Positions 17,627 to 25,433 of a stretch of DNA of 64,000 bases are shown here, piece after piece (the first letter of the stretch is position 1; every line of letters starts with the position of its first letter). The DNA comes from Nitrososphaerota archaeon. GTDB taxonomy: Archaea; Thermoproteota; Nitrososphaeria; Nitrososphaerales; Gagatemarchaeaceae. The stretch covers positions 24,852-88,851 of the forward strand of contig JAGWHB010000002.1 of the NCBI GenBank assembly GCA_028867035.1, read 5' to 3'. The notes beneath the pieces are model-generated. The model was not told the origin of the DNA and did not search any database. It saw nothing but the letters and a program-made list of their open reading frames with translations. Position numbers and translations under genes: made by a program.

Positions 17627-18208
17627 GTGAATCCCGAGGAAAACAGCGCAATCCGTTTCGCGAACTTTCAACGTGGACGCGGGCTTGTCCGTTATGATGG
17701 ATTCTACGTCCTCAGGGAAACCCTAACAAAATCCAATGACCAATTGACTGCGATAGCCCAACTTACCCCAGTCCAGAAACAGTTCATCGGAACGCTCGTG
17801 GACACCGAAGTAGCAGTTGGCTATTTCCTAGTTGCAAGCAAGGGCCACAGGATACGATGGACCGCTTATCTGTCTGTCAAGATGAAATATTCTGGAGACA
17901 TAGCATATCTTTCGAGGCTGGTCGCAGCACTGCCTCCAAGCAGATCGTACAATGCAAATACGATTACTCACACGTCGGATCTTCGATGGAGCAAGCAATT
18001 CCAAGGGCTAGTGGCCTATGCTCTCTTGAAGGCGGTCAGGCCATTCCTCCATAATGAGAAATCTATCATTGAGGTTGACTGCATACTCAAGCATGGGCCC
18101 AGGGTGTCTCCCGAATTGCCTCACCCCTTTGTTGAATGCGGAGCCACACGAGTTAGGCGAGGTGTCTGGCACTGGCCACAGATCGACGACGAAAACGAAC
18201 CTAGGTAA
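17627..18208 (+). CDS. LAGLIDADG homing endonuclease-like protein upstream of alba
   Basis: The product is 193 residues. The motif is FIGTLVDTEVAVGY (residues about 53-66), in which the usual D-x-D/E-G end is DTE-V, so the acidic residue is kept but the Gly is lost. It is followed by a beta-rich saddle (RIRWTAYLSVKM) and the second-half signature LLKAVRPFLHNEKS. Such short proteins act as homodimers. The start GTG 17627 is preceded by TATATATAAT at 17601-17610. The gene is not embedded in an intron or intein and ends 43 nt before the alba start, on the same strand. Codon usage is less G/C-rich than its neighbours, consistent with mobility. Activity is uncertain because of the altered motif. 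Confidence 0.7.
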   Translation: MNPEENSAIRFANFQRGRGLVRYDGFYVLRETLTKSNDQLTAIAQLTPVQKQFIGTLVDTEVAVGYFLVASKGHRIRWTAYLSVKMKYSGDIAYLSRLVAALPPSRSYNANTITHTSDLRWSKQFQGLVAYALLKAVRPFLHNEKSIIEVDCILKHGPRVSPELPHPFVECGATRVRRGVWHWPQIDDENEPR

Positions 18209-18221
18209 ATTATCCACAGCG

Positions 18222-18230
18222 CCTAAATAT
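18222..18230 (+). promoter_or_regulatory. TATA-like box of alba
   Basis: CCTAAATAT is centred 26 nt before ATG 18252. It supports ATG 18252 as the true N-terminus of Alba, and so that the upstream short frame ending at 18335 is exon- or ORF-1 of alba rather than a separate gene. Confidence 0.5.
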
Positions 18231-18251
18231 GACGCACTGAAAAGGTGCATT

Positions 18252-18594
18252 ATGGAAGAACAACCAGAACACGAAGAAATGCAACCACGCGAACCCAACA
18301 CGATCTACGTCGGCAAGAAACCCACAAACAGATAGAAGGTAGCTCCTTCATCTGGTGCGATTGAATTACGTTCTTGCCTGTTTGACGCAGATTAACAACG
18401 GGTCCGACGTCATCACCGTAAAGGCGAGGGGCAGAGCCATCTCGCGGGCGGTGGACGTGGCCCAGGTGTTGACCAAGCGGTTCGCCACGGACATCAAGGT
18501 GCACGGCATCGTCATCAACACTGAGCAGGTCAAGAGCACCATGACCGGCGGAATGAGCAACGTCTCCTCCATAGAAATCAAGCTCGGGAAGTAG
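18252..18594 (+). CDS. albA: DNA/RNA-binding protein Alba, coding region interrupted after residue 25
   Basis: Alba is the abundant archaeal chromatin and RNA-binding protein. Reading from ATG 18252 gives an acidic leader, then NTIYVGKKPT, the first Alba strand and the Lys-Lys loop. The frame then reads Asn-Arg-TAG (18333-18335). The rest of Alba resumes in another frame at AAT 18364: NYVLACLTQINNG, then VKARGRAISRAVDVAQVL and a closing SNVSSIEIKLGK. Family consensus is GKKP-x-M-NYVLA, so about 34 nt (18328-18361) are extra; A18327 joined to TG18362 would restore Met exactly. The GTG at 18355 is not a credible start because strand 1 and the Lys loop would be lost. Splicing, ribosomal bypass, decay or assembly error are all possible; no second alba is in the window. 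Confidence 0.85.
18312..18378 (+). other. Structured gap inside alba: hairpin bracketed by an 8-bp flanking helix
   Basis: The extra segment forms a hairpin: CAGAT (18329-18333) pairs with ATCTG (18350-18354), one A bulges, and GAAGG (18335-18339) pairs with CCTTC (18345-18349) around loop TAGCT. The flanking coding sequences GGCAAGAA (18312-18319) and TTCTTGCC (18371-18378) are perfectly complementary over 8 bp, bringing the two coding parts together. The stop TAG (18333-18335) lies in the hairpin. I looked for a canonical 3-4-3 bulge-helix-bulge at frame-compatible junctions and found none. Confidence 0.6.
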
Positions 18595-18814
18595 CAACCC
18601 CCGGGGGACGGCTCTGACGAAACGCGCAGGAGCGCGAAGTCAGCGGACGCTGTGCCAGGGAGGGTGATCTTGTAGGCTCCAGCGTCGTCCTTGGGCACGT
18701 ACCAGCGCGGGCCAACCTTCTAGGCGGGGGCCGAGGGTCTTTCTTCCCCTCCCCTTGCAAAATGGTCCTCTATCCGAATATTTTTTATGCGCGTCGGAGG
18801 CGGCGAACTCAGGA
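18595..18814. other. Intergenic stretch with a possible decayed minus-strand frame
   Basis: On the minus strand a frame below a TAG at 18720-18722 reads KVGPRWYVPKDDAGAYKITL with G/C-rich third positions, then runs into the back of alba. Upstream coding-like sequence continues in a different frame. This could be a small frameshifted relic or chance in GC-rich DNA. A TATA-like box for the next gene lies at about 18779-18788. Confidence 0.25.
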
Positions 18815-19351
18815 ATGCAGCCCAAGCTCCCAATCTGCTATTTCGACGCGAGGACGGGGATATTATGCGGGAACTGCGAAGCGAGGCTTGCCCGAGGGGA
18901 GCTGACCGCGGCCGACGTCGAGGCGTCCAAGGCCATAGCGAGCCTTTCGGACAGGGTCACGGAGCTGGGGAGGGTCACGCTGAGGAGGGCGTCCGAGGCG
19001 AAGGGGAGCTATGTGCTCGAGTTCGAACAGTCGGACATGGCGGCGCTGAGGTCGAACCCGCTGCTGCGGCAGGAGCTCGAGAGGGCCCTCAAGGGGAAGG
19101 TGTGGTTGGTGGGGGCCGGAGTGAGCGACAGGAAGTTCCTGGAGGAGGTGCTCTTCCCGGCGAAGGTGCTGACTGTGAACACCGTGTGGATGCCCGACGG
19201 GGAGAAGAAGACCAAGGTGATAGTCCCCGCACGTAGGAACGAGAGGAGGATAGGGGACTTCGACAAGCTGAGAGACGCCGTGAAGCAGGCCAGGGGGATA
19301 GAGCTCCTGGTCGAGACTGAGAGGGAAGTGGCCTCGAAGCTCTACCGCTAG
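18815..19351 (+). CDS. NusA-like/KH-type conserved archaeal protein with N-terminal zinc-knuckle motif
   Basis: The product is 178 residues from ATG 18815, with a TATA-like box about 28 nt upstream. The N-terminus PICYFDARTGILCGNCEARL has the short Cys pattern of the archaeal proteins usually annotated as NusA-like transcription elongation factors. A helical region and then a KH-like segment follow (VWLVGAGVSDRKFLEEVLFP), and a basic strand region (KTKVIVPARRNERRIGD). KH folds bind single-stranded RNA or DNA. The precise role is not established; assignment rests on overall resemblance. It is upstream of a small membrane zinc-finger gene and convergent with aspS further on. Confidence 0.55.
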   Translation: MQPKLPICYFDARTGILCGNCEARLARGELTAADVEASKAIASLSDRVTELGRVTLRRASEAKGSYVLEFEQSDMAALRSNPLLRQELERALKGKVWLVGAGVSDRKFLEEVLFPAKVLTVNTVWMPDGEKKTKVIVPARRNERRIGDFDKLRDAVKQARGIELLVETEREVASKLYR

Positions 19352-19392
19352 GTCCACCGGGAAACCGTAAATATGGTCGGCCAGGACCGAAG

Positions 19393-19680
19393 GTGAAAGC
19401 GTTGAACAAGAACCTGGTGATGATCGGGGCCGTCCTTGCCCTGATTGGCCTCATAGTCAACGTGGTCTTCGACCTGGACAACGCCTACGACATGACCCTG
19501 GCAGGGCTCTGGGTCCTGACACTGCTCGTGGTCGCCGCAGGGGCGTTCATGGGCGGGATGAAGCCCATGGGCGGAATGTCGATGTCCGGTTCGCAACAGT
19601 TCAAGTGCGCGAAGTGCGGAGCGAGCTTCGGAAACCAGTCCGAGCTGGACGACCACGTGAAGAAAATGCACCCGATGTAG
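19393..19680 (+). CDS. Small membrane protein with C-terminal C2H2 zinc finger
   Basis: The product is 95 residues from GTG 19393, with a TATA-like GTAAATATGG about 25 nt upstream. Two TM helices (LVMIGAVLALIGLIVNVVF and LAGLWVLTLLVVAAGAFM) are followed by a Met/Gly-rich linker. A classical C2H2 finger ends the chain: FKCAKCGASFGNQSELDDHV, then KKMH. The pattern C-x2-C-x12-H-x4-H is intact. Membrane-tethered zinc fingers of this type occur widely in archaea with no known function. Start and family are reasonably clear; the function is not. Confidence 0.7.
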   Translation: MKALNKNLVMIGAVLALIGLIVNVVFDLDNAYDMTLAGLWVLTLLVVAAGAFMGGMKPMGGMSMSGSQQFKCAKCGASFGNQSELDDHVKKMHPM

Positions 19681-19745
19681 GCGACTAGCCTATCCTCAGG
19701 ATTTTTCGCCATGCCACCGGAGGTGCCGACCTGCGGTAGGCGGGC

Positions 19746-21059
19746 CTAAGGAATCAGCCTTTCGGGGTCCCTGGGGAAGAGGACGGCTTCTTTGATGTTC
19801 TCTATGCCAAGCAGGTAGGACGTGAACCTCTCGATGCCGAAGGAGTAGCCTCCGTGTGGGGGGACGCCGTAGCGGAAGGCCTCTGTGAACCACTTGAGGG
19901 CGTCCGTGCTGAACCCCTTCTCCTTGATCTGGGCGACTATCCTGTCGTGCCTGTGCTCCCTCTGGCCCCCCGAGGAGAGCTCCAGCCCCTTGTAGACAAG
20001 GTCCACGGACCTGGCGAACTCCGGTTCGTCGTCGACGCGCATGACGTAGAAGGGCTTCGCCGCAGATGGAAAGCGGTTCAGGAAGAAGTAGTCGGAGCCT
20101 GTCTCCTCCTTCACGTGCTCCGCCAGCGCCCGCTGGGAGGGTTCGTCGATGTCCTGGCCTCGGGGGACCTTCCGTCCGAGGCTCCTCAGGGTGTCGTAGA
20201 CCTCGGGGAACGAGACCTCTGGGAAGGGGGTCTTTGGGACCTCGAGCTCGACCTTCAGCGTGGCCAGCTCCTCGGTGCGGTACTTGTTCACGAGCTCGAC
20301 GGCGCGGACCACCATTGCCTCTTCCAGCCGCATGGTATCCCTCTCGTCAGTGATGAAGCCCATCTCAGGGGCTATGGTCCTGTGCTCGCTGAGGTGGCGG
20401 GGGGTGTGGGATACTTCGGCCCGCCAGTTGGTGCCGAGGTCGTAGATCCTGTCGAAGCCCCCTGCTATGGTGAGCTGCCTGTGGAGCTGGGGGTCCTGGC
20501 GGAGGAAGGCGTCCTTGCCGTAGAAGTCGATCTTGAAGACCTCGGAGCCTCCCTCGGAGACGCCTCCGATGATGCTGGGGGTGAAGGCGCGGATGAACCC
20601 CGACCTCTGGAGGTACTCCTCGAAGCTCTGGACGATGGAGTTTTCGATGCGGAAGATGGCGGCAGTCTCCGGCTTCCGGAGCTCAAGGGACCTCCACTCG
20701 AGGCGGGTGTCGAGGGAGGCGGGGGTGACGCCGCGCGGGTCGAGGGGGAGAGGGGAGGCGGACTTCGCTATCACCTCGATTGAGGACGGGAGTATCTCGA
20801 AGCCCAGGCGGGCGGCCTTGGCCTCCTTGACCTCTCCGGCGCAGGAGATGACGTCCTCCTGATGGAGGGTCGCCACGAGCGAGTAGAGCTCGGGCTTCAC
20901 CGATTTCTTGGGTACTGCGATCTGGATAATGCCCCTCGAGCTCCGAAGGAGGACGAAGGTGATGCCGCCGAGAGCCCTGACGTCGTGGACCCAGCCGGCC
21001 AGGGTGACCTGCCTGCCGATCATTCCCTTCAGGGCGGCGGGGGAGAGGGGCTCCTGCAT
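19746..21059 (-). CDS. aspS: Aspartyl-tRNA synthetase (archaeal/eukaryotic type)
   Basis: The product is 437 residues. The N-terminal OB anticodon-binding domain covers residues about 1-105 (VTLAGWVHDVRALGGITFVL). The class II catalytic core has motif 2 in NWRAEVSHTPRHLSE and motif 3 as GGYSFGIERF. It charges tRNA-Asp, and in many archaea also tRNA-Asn; discrimination cannot be judged here, and no AsnRS or GatCAB is in the window. The length is normal for the archaeal type. Minus strand, promoter-like CTAATCTAA box about 25 nt upstream of ATG 21059. Confidence 0.95.
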   Translation of the reverse strand: MQEPLSPAALKGMIGRQVTLAGWVHDVRALGGITFVLLRSSRGIIQIAVPKKSVKPELYSLVATLHQEDVISCAGEVKEAKAARLGFEILPSSIEVIAKSASPLPLDPRGVTPASLDTRLEWRSLELRKPETAAIFRIENSIVQSFEEYLQRSGFIRAFTPSIIGGVSEGGSEVFKIDFYGKDAFLRQDPQLHRQLTIAGGFDRIYDLGTNWRAEVSHTPRHLSEHRTIAPEMGFITDERDTMRLEEAMVVRAVELVNKYRTEELATLKVELEVPKTPFPEVSFPEVYDTLRSLGRKVPRGQDIDEPSQRALAEHVKEETGSDYFFLNRFPSAAKPFYVMRVDDEPEFARSVDLVYKGLELSSGGQREHRHDRIVAQIKEKGFSTDALKWFTEAFRYGVPPHGGYSFGIERFTSYLLGIENIKEAVLFPRDPERLIP

Positions 21060-21103
21060 TCGCAGGGGGTTAGATTAGCGTGGATATGAGCTTGGAGCAG
21101 GCC

Positions 21104-21463
21104 CTAGTCGAGGGAGCGCTGGGGAGACATGGGCTCGAGGGCGAAGAAGACAGGTATCGACTCGGGGCTCAGTATCTTCATGTCGTAGCCTACCGCGAGG
21201 CTCCGCGCCTCCCAGGACACGTTCTCAGTGGGGCAGACGAGAAAGACCGAGGCCCCCGTGTCGAACTTCTTCAGGTACGATTTCACGACCTCGAAGTCTC
21301 TGATTGATTCGTAGATGTCGAAGGCGTATTGCCTGGCGCCGTCGGTGAAAAGCATGTTGAACCTGTGCTCCACCCCGGAGACACCCCGCAGGACCCGGGG
21401 AAGGACCGGCTTCAGGCCGGCCCTGGTGGCGCCCACACCGATAAGGAGCTTCTCGTACTCCAT
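21104..21463 (-). CDS. Hypothetical protein, 119 aa
   Basis: I do not recognise the family. The chain starts MEYEKLLIGVGATRAGLKPV and alternates beta strands and helices (FNMLFTDGARQYAFDIYESI, VVKSYLKKFDTGASVFLV), suggesting a compact alpha/beta domain. One Cys is present and there is no TM segment. A GGCTAAAAAGC box lies about 30 nt upstream of ATG 21463. It lies between a LAGLIDADG gene and aspS on the same strand. Third-codon G/C bias is like the housekeeping genes, so it is probably real. Confidence 0.55.
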   Translation of the reverse strand: MEYEKLLIGVGATRAGLKPVLPRVLRGVSGVEHRFNMLFTDGARQYAFDIYESIRDFEVVKSYLKKFDTGASVFLVCPTENVSWEARSLAVGYDMKILSPESIPVFFALEPMSPQRSLD

Positions 21464-21539
21464 GCCCGCAATCCGGCGCGACCGGGTGGCGCTTTTTAGC
21501 CGTTATGGAGCGTCATTTGGGCAGATGGCTGGCCATGGG

Positions 21540-22217
21540 TTAGAGGCGTTCGAATACCTTCTTCCGAAAGCGCGGGGGGACCCTTTCAAAGTGACTCTTG
21601 ACGAGCCCTTCGCGTTCCATCAGTATCCCAATCACCTGCGCCCGAGGCTTTGAAACGCCGATGATCCTTTGTATGTCGTTCGTTCCGAACCTTGGAGGCA
21701 GCGATAGCATCCTCCTCCTAAGCCGACTCTGAAATGCCCTCCGATTCCCAGCTATCCGCGCCTCGCCCGATTCGATTGCAGATATCTCCAACGCCCGCGT
21801 TCGAGTCAGCGGAAACCTAGGACCAAGAATCCTCAGGGGGCTTGTCTTGCGCCTATGGCGAACGTGTTCTTCCTCGAGAACCCGCAGGAGAGAGTTTCCG
21901 GTTACCCTGCCTTCGAGGTAGTCGAGGGCTGCACGGACCTGTCTCTTCTTGACCACGGATTGAACAGATCGAAGGAAACGTACTACATCATCAATCCGGA
22001 TAATAGCCAGAGTGTACATTCCGCTTGCATACTTGGAAATTGCCGAGTAGATGCCCAAGAGCATTAGCGCCGATCTGATTGCACGGAGCACTTCGATTGA
22101 TTTCTGGCACATCGTCACCCTTAGAGTCAGGAGGCTCGAACCGGGTGCGACAGTCACATGGATGGCTCCTTCTCCATCGAAGAACCCGGATATGTAAGAT
22201 ATGTCTACTCCTACCAC
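21540..22217 (-). CDS. LAGLIDADG homing endonuclease-like protein with C-terminal HTH-like region
   Basis: The product is 225 residues from GTG 22217. The motif YISGFFDGEGAIHVTV is a clear LAGLIDADG helix with D and G preserved. The following strands and the VVRFLRSVQSVVKKRQVRAA segment complete a single-motif domain (residues about 5-120). The last about 60 residues (FGTNDIQRIIGVSKPRAQVI to GLVKSHFERVPP) look like a winged-helix or helix-turn-helix DNA-binding module, a fusion seen in some free-standing homing nucleases. It sits between cdvC and the 119-aa gene on the same strand, outside any intron. Lower G/C than its neighbours, consistent with transfer. Confidence 0.8.
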   Translation of the reverse strand: MVGVDISYISGFFDGEGAIHVTVAPGSSLLTLRVTMCQKSIEVLRAIRSALMLLGIYSAISKYASGMYTLAIIRIDDVVRFLRSVQSVVKKRQVRAALDYLEGRVTGNSLLRVLEEEHVRHRRKTSPLRILGPRFPLTRTRALEISAIESGEARIAGNRRAFQSRLRRRMLSLPPRFGTNDIQRIIGVSKPRAQVIGILMEREGLVKSHFERVPPRFRKKVFERL

Positions 22218-22309
22218 TTTGTTCTTGGTCCCTAACAGTTCTGGTCTCCTCCCTAGAGCCCAGGGGTTAGTTGCCTATAATCGAGAGCCGGGTTTGGGAC
22301 GAGTTTGCC

Positions 22310-23554
22310 TTAGAGTGCGTTGAAACTATTCGACCACTGTTGATAGGCGCGTGCCATCTCGGGAGTGACCGATGGCTTCCGGGTCCTCATTATCTCCTTG
22401 AAGTCGCTCACGGTGATCGGGCGGGTAGTAGATTCCTTATCCAGTGCATTGCCCATCTTGAACAGCTCCCGCACGACCCTGAGTTGCACCCCCTGGCAGA
22501 TGTCCTTGATGTCGCTGCCCGAGTAGCCCTCGCTTAACCTCGCCAAAGTGGCAAGTTCCACGTCTTCGGCCAAAGTCAGCGGCGCGGTATACAGCTTGAA
22601 CTGAGACATGCGCGCTTCGTTGTCTGGTAGCGCGACTAGGATCCTTTTAGCGAATCTTCTAAGAAACGGGGGGTCCAAGCTCCACGGCTTATTTGTGGCG
22701 CCTATCACGTACATGTGCAGGTTCTTCCCCTTGTCGTTGATCCCGTCTGTCTCCTTGAGGAACTGGTCCCTCACCCTCACCTCGCCCCCTACCTCCTGGC
22801 CTCGGGTGCCGAGGAGAGAGTCGATCTCGTCGACGAAGACTATGACCGGCTTGTTGTCGGCGAGCATCTTCCTGGCATTGTTGAACAGCTTGGAGACGTT
22901 CTTCTCCCCCTCCCCCAGCCACTTGCTCATGATCGACGCCGCGTCCACGGAGATGAAGTAGCCGTCGATCTCTGCGGCGGTGGCCGCTGCCACCATTGTC
23001 TTTCCGCAACCGGGCGGGCCGTAGAGAAGAATCCCCCTCGGCCAGCCGAGCTTGAACAGGTCAGGGCGCTGGAAGGGGAAGACTATTGACTCGCGGATGG
23101 CCATCTTGCAGTCCTCGAGGCCGACGACGTCGTCCCACTTGACGTCCGGCTTCTCTGTGATCACGAGCTCGCTGAAGGAGGCCTTGAGCTGCTGGACGAT
23201 CTGAGGGCCCTTCGCAGAGTTCTGGCTGTTCGAGGTGGCCCCGCCGCTGGCGCTCCCGTTGCCGCCGGCGTAGGTGGTCGGGGTCCAGTCGGGTCCGGGC
23301 GCCTGGTCCTGGGGGAGCAGCCCGTGGGCCTGCTGGATCGCCTTGACCCTCTCCTGGTAGGCCATGGCGCGCTCGGTGTACTGCTTGTTGAGCCGATAGT
23401 CGGGATATAGGTGGACCAGCTTTACCAGCGTCGAAATCGCCTTCTGGTACATCTGGATCGCCATGCCGTGGGCGCCCTGGGAGTCGAGCCTGATGGCCTC
23501 CGACGCGTATTTCTTGGCGTCGTCCTCGAGCTCTTTGGCCGCGACCACGCTCAT
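22310..23554 (-). CDS. cdvC: Cell division ATPase CdvC (Vps4-like AAA)
   Basis: The product is 414 residues. An N-terminal MIT three-helix domain (residues about 1-75) binds the MIM motif of CdvB. A flexible Gly/Ser/Gln linker leads to the AAA domain with Walker A GPPGCGKT (about 179-186) and Walker B VIVFVDEIDS. The pore loop is in the stretch around the Ile-Met-Ser-Lys-Trp-Leu-Gly residues. It remodels ESCRT-III filaments during archaeal cytokinesis. Its ATG overlaps the cdvB stop (ATGA), so the two are translationally coupled. No cdvA is visible in the window. Confidence 0.93.
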   Translation of the reverse strand: MSVVAAKELEDDAKKYASEAIRLDSQGAHGMAIQMYQKAISTLVKLVHLYPDYRLNKQYTERAMAYQERVKAIQQAHGLLPQDQAPGPDWTPTTYAGGNGSASGGATSNSQNSAKGPQIVQQLKASFSELVITEKPDVKWDDVVGLEDCKMAIRESIVFPFQRPDLFKLGWPRGILLYGPPGCGKTMVAAATAAEIDGYFISVDAASIMSKWLGEGEKNVSKLFNNARKMLADNKPVIVFVDEIDSLLGTRGQEVGGEVRVRDQFLKETDGINDKGKNLHMYVIGATNKPWSLDPPFLRRFAKRILVALPDNEARMSQFKLYTAPLTLAEDVELATLARLSEGYSGSDIKDICQGVQLRVVRELFKMGNALDKESTTRPITVSDFKEIMRTRKPSVTPEMARAYQQWSNSFNAL

Positions 23555-24417
23555 TTGTCAGGGCCTCCCGTCTCGTTGAACTTGACCTTCCCCTGGGACA
23601 TCAGCGTCAGCATCGCCTGCTCAACGTCGTCCGAAGGCATCTTGAGCACCGTGGAGGCGTCGCGTATGTCGACGTTGCCGTTGTGGATGGCGGCATACTG
23701 CAGGACCTGCTCCTCGGCCTCCTCTGCGGGCTTCGGGGCGTAGAGGGTCCCCAGGATAGCCTCTGCTTCGTCGTCCTCCCCGGCCGCCAGGAGGGGTATC
23801 CTCTCGACGATCTCCGGGGCTTCGCGCTTGATCACCCGCGGGGAGACCATGAGGGTGCGCTTCATCTCCTCTGCCCTCTCTTCGGCGAGCTTCTTCGCCT
23901 GCTCGACGATCTCCTCGCCGCTCCCGGTCTGGATGTTGAGCGAGATGGACGGGGACACGTCCCCCATGCCGACCATGGTCTCTGAGAGTGCGTTGTTTAT
24001 GTCGTCCGAGGCCTGGTCTAATGAGGGGACGAGGCCCTGCACTGTCTTGTTCACCTTGCGGAGGACCTTGAAAGCCATGCTCATGTGGGACATCACGTCT
24101 CCGACGTCCACGATGCTCTCGAGCCTGAGGACCACCTGGGTGAGCGCGAGCTCGCTGGCGTAGACGACCTTCCCCACCTTCCTAAGCTCAGCCCACTCGT
24201 TGGCGTAGACGTTCGCCTTCGAATTGTCCTTGGTCATCATGGCCCTCACTGTCGTGTCGAAAAGTGCCTTGCGCCTCTGGTCGAGCCTTATGCGGAGGTT
24301 CTCGAGCTCCTTGCGGTGGTATTCGATCTCCTTGATGGTGGAGGCTATCTTCGGCTTCAAACTGTCCTCTCTGCCGAAGCCGATGAACCGCAGGGGGGCG
24401 CGGACAGACAAGTACAA
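23551..24417 (-). CDS. cdvB: ESCRT-III-like division protein CdvB with C-terminal winged-helix region
   Basis: The product is 288 residues. An Snf7-like core (residues about 20-175) shows SLKPKIASTIKEIEYHRKEL, an RLDQRRKALFDTTV helix, NVYANEWAELRKV and VVLRLESIVDVGDV, all typical of CdvB. A charged linker with a proline-containing segment (APEIVERIPLL) could be the MIM that binds the CdvC MIT domain. The last about 60 residues (QYAAIHNGNVDIRDASTVL and DDVEQAMLTLM) are winged-helix-like, as in CdvB proteins that bind CdvA. The start is TTG 24417, or a TTG two codons later, with an ATTATGG box about 23 nt upstream. It forms filaments at the division site. Confidence 0.9.
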   Translation of the reverse strand: MYLSVRAPLRFIGFGREDSLKPKIASTIKEIEYHRKELENLRIRLDQRRKALFDTTVRAMMTKDNSKANVYANEWAELRKVGKVVYASELALTQVVLRLESIVDVGDVMSHMSMAFKVLRKVNKTVQGLVPSLDQASDDINNALSETMVGMGDVSPSISLNIQTGSGEEIVEQAKKLAEERAEEMKRTLMVSPRVIKREAPEIVERIPLLAAGEDDEAEAILGTLYAPKPAEEAEEQVLQYAAIHNGNVDIRDASTVLKMPSDDVEQAMLTLMSQGKVKFNETGGPDK

Positions 24418-24762
24418 CGCTTCATCGGGACCGCTCCATAATCACGGCCTAGGTCAACAAAACCGATACCATGTGGTTAGTTTCTTTCGAATGTTCCGTT
24501 TGGTCGGGTCTCTGCCGCTGAATTGGTCGGCGCGAGGGACCCTGGCGGTCTTGACAAGTGCGCATGCCCGGTGGACGAGCATGGCGAACAAGCCGAGATT
24601 GATGACGGAGTTCTGCAGAACGATATGGGAAAGGTCGACGACAGTCTGTCCCGGGAGGCTGTCGAGGGTCGGGGCTCCCGTGGAAACCAGACGCCGCCGG
24701 GTCGCCGACTCTGTGATAGGCTTATTTCGGATCGGAAGACGGCGCCGGTCAGGTGGTAAGGG
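24418..24762. other. Intergenic region between cdvB and the DUF998 gene; no secure gene
   Basis: It holds the cdvB promoter near 24437-24444. A minus-strand frame ending at TGA 24454-24456 reads STGAPTLDSLPGQTVVDLSH and then LGLFAMLVHRACALVKTARV. It looks protein-like but has no good upstream start codon before it runs under the DUF998 gene. A plus-strand frame 24523-24759 of 78 codons is equally unconvincing. I call no gene here. Confidence 0.3.
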
Positions 24763-25392
24763 GTGCTCGCGTTCCCGAATGCATACGTGAGCACGGACGA
24801 GCCTCCCAGGAGATCGAGGGTCAGGACAGCGCTCTGCGTGGCCGCCATGGTCGGGGTCGGATATCTCGGCCTTGTGATCCTAGGGCTGAGTCTGTTTTCG
24901 ACTCGATACAGCCCGATAACCCAGGTCGCCAGCGACTACGGTGTCGGCACCTATGCCCTCGCCATGAACTCCGGCTTCTTCCTCGCGGGGGTAGGAGTGA
25001 TTTCTCTGGGTTGGGCCGCCTTCAGCTCGGCTGACAGGAGGTCGCAAAGGATCGGTTCGGTCCTGCTCTTCCCGGCGGGCCTCGCGCTCGTCGTGAACGC
25101 GTTCAACCCTACTGATATCGAAGGTGCCGTGAGGACGCTGCACGGCACCATACACGGGTTCGGGGGAGCGGTCTTCTTCTTCACGGCGCCCGCCGCACTG
25201 CTTCTGGTAACATACGGGCTCGGACGCAGAGGCTTCTTCGTCAGTCTCCTGGCCTTCGCGGTGGCGGTGGTTCTTCTCGCCCTGGACACGCCGCTCTCTC
25301 TGAACGCGGCCGGTCTGGCGGAGCGGGTCGCGATACTTGTGATCTTCACCTCGGCCATTTTGACTTCGGTCAGGATCCTGCGAAGGACCTAG
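24763..25392 (+). CDS. DUF998 integral membrane protein
   Basis: The product is 209 residues with six predicted TM helices. It shows DUF998 family features: a SPITQVASDYGVGTYALAMN loop after TM1, a helix pair with FPAGLALVVNAFNPTD, and GTIHGFGGAVFFF. The family has no established biochemical role. The start is GTG 24763; GTG 24787 is an alternative just before TM1. It is divergent from cdvB and convergent with the second ESCRT-III gene. Confidence 0.75.
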   Translation: MLAFPNAYVSTDEPPRRSRVRTALCVAAMVGVGYLGLVILGLSLFSTRYSPITQVASDYGVGTYALAMNSGFFLAGVGVISLGWAAFSSADRRSQRIGSVLLFPAGLALVVNAFNPTDIEGAVRTLHGTIHGFGGAVFFFTAPAALLLVTYGLGRRGFFVSLLAFAVAVVLLALDTPLSLNAAGLAERVAILVIFTSAILTSVRILRRT

Positions 25393-25433
25393 GGCCGCCT
25401 AGGGGTATCAGAAAACAAAGGAGTGAGGGTCCT

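Noticed and set aside
18312-18378. Canonical bulge-helix-bulge intron in alba
   Set aside because: I tested frame-compatible junctions for a 4-bp helix with two 3-nt bulges. The only good 4-bp match (CAGA/TCTG) would leave a TAG at the joint, so canonical splicing is not supported; the gap is reported without a mechanism.
24454-24760. Protein gene between cdvB and DUF998
   Set aside because: Minus- and plus-strand frames exist but have no credible start, promoter or recognised family.
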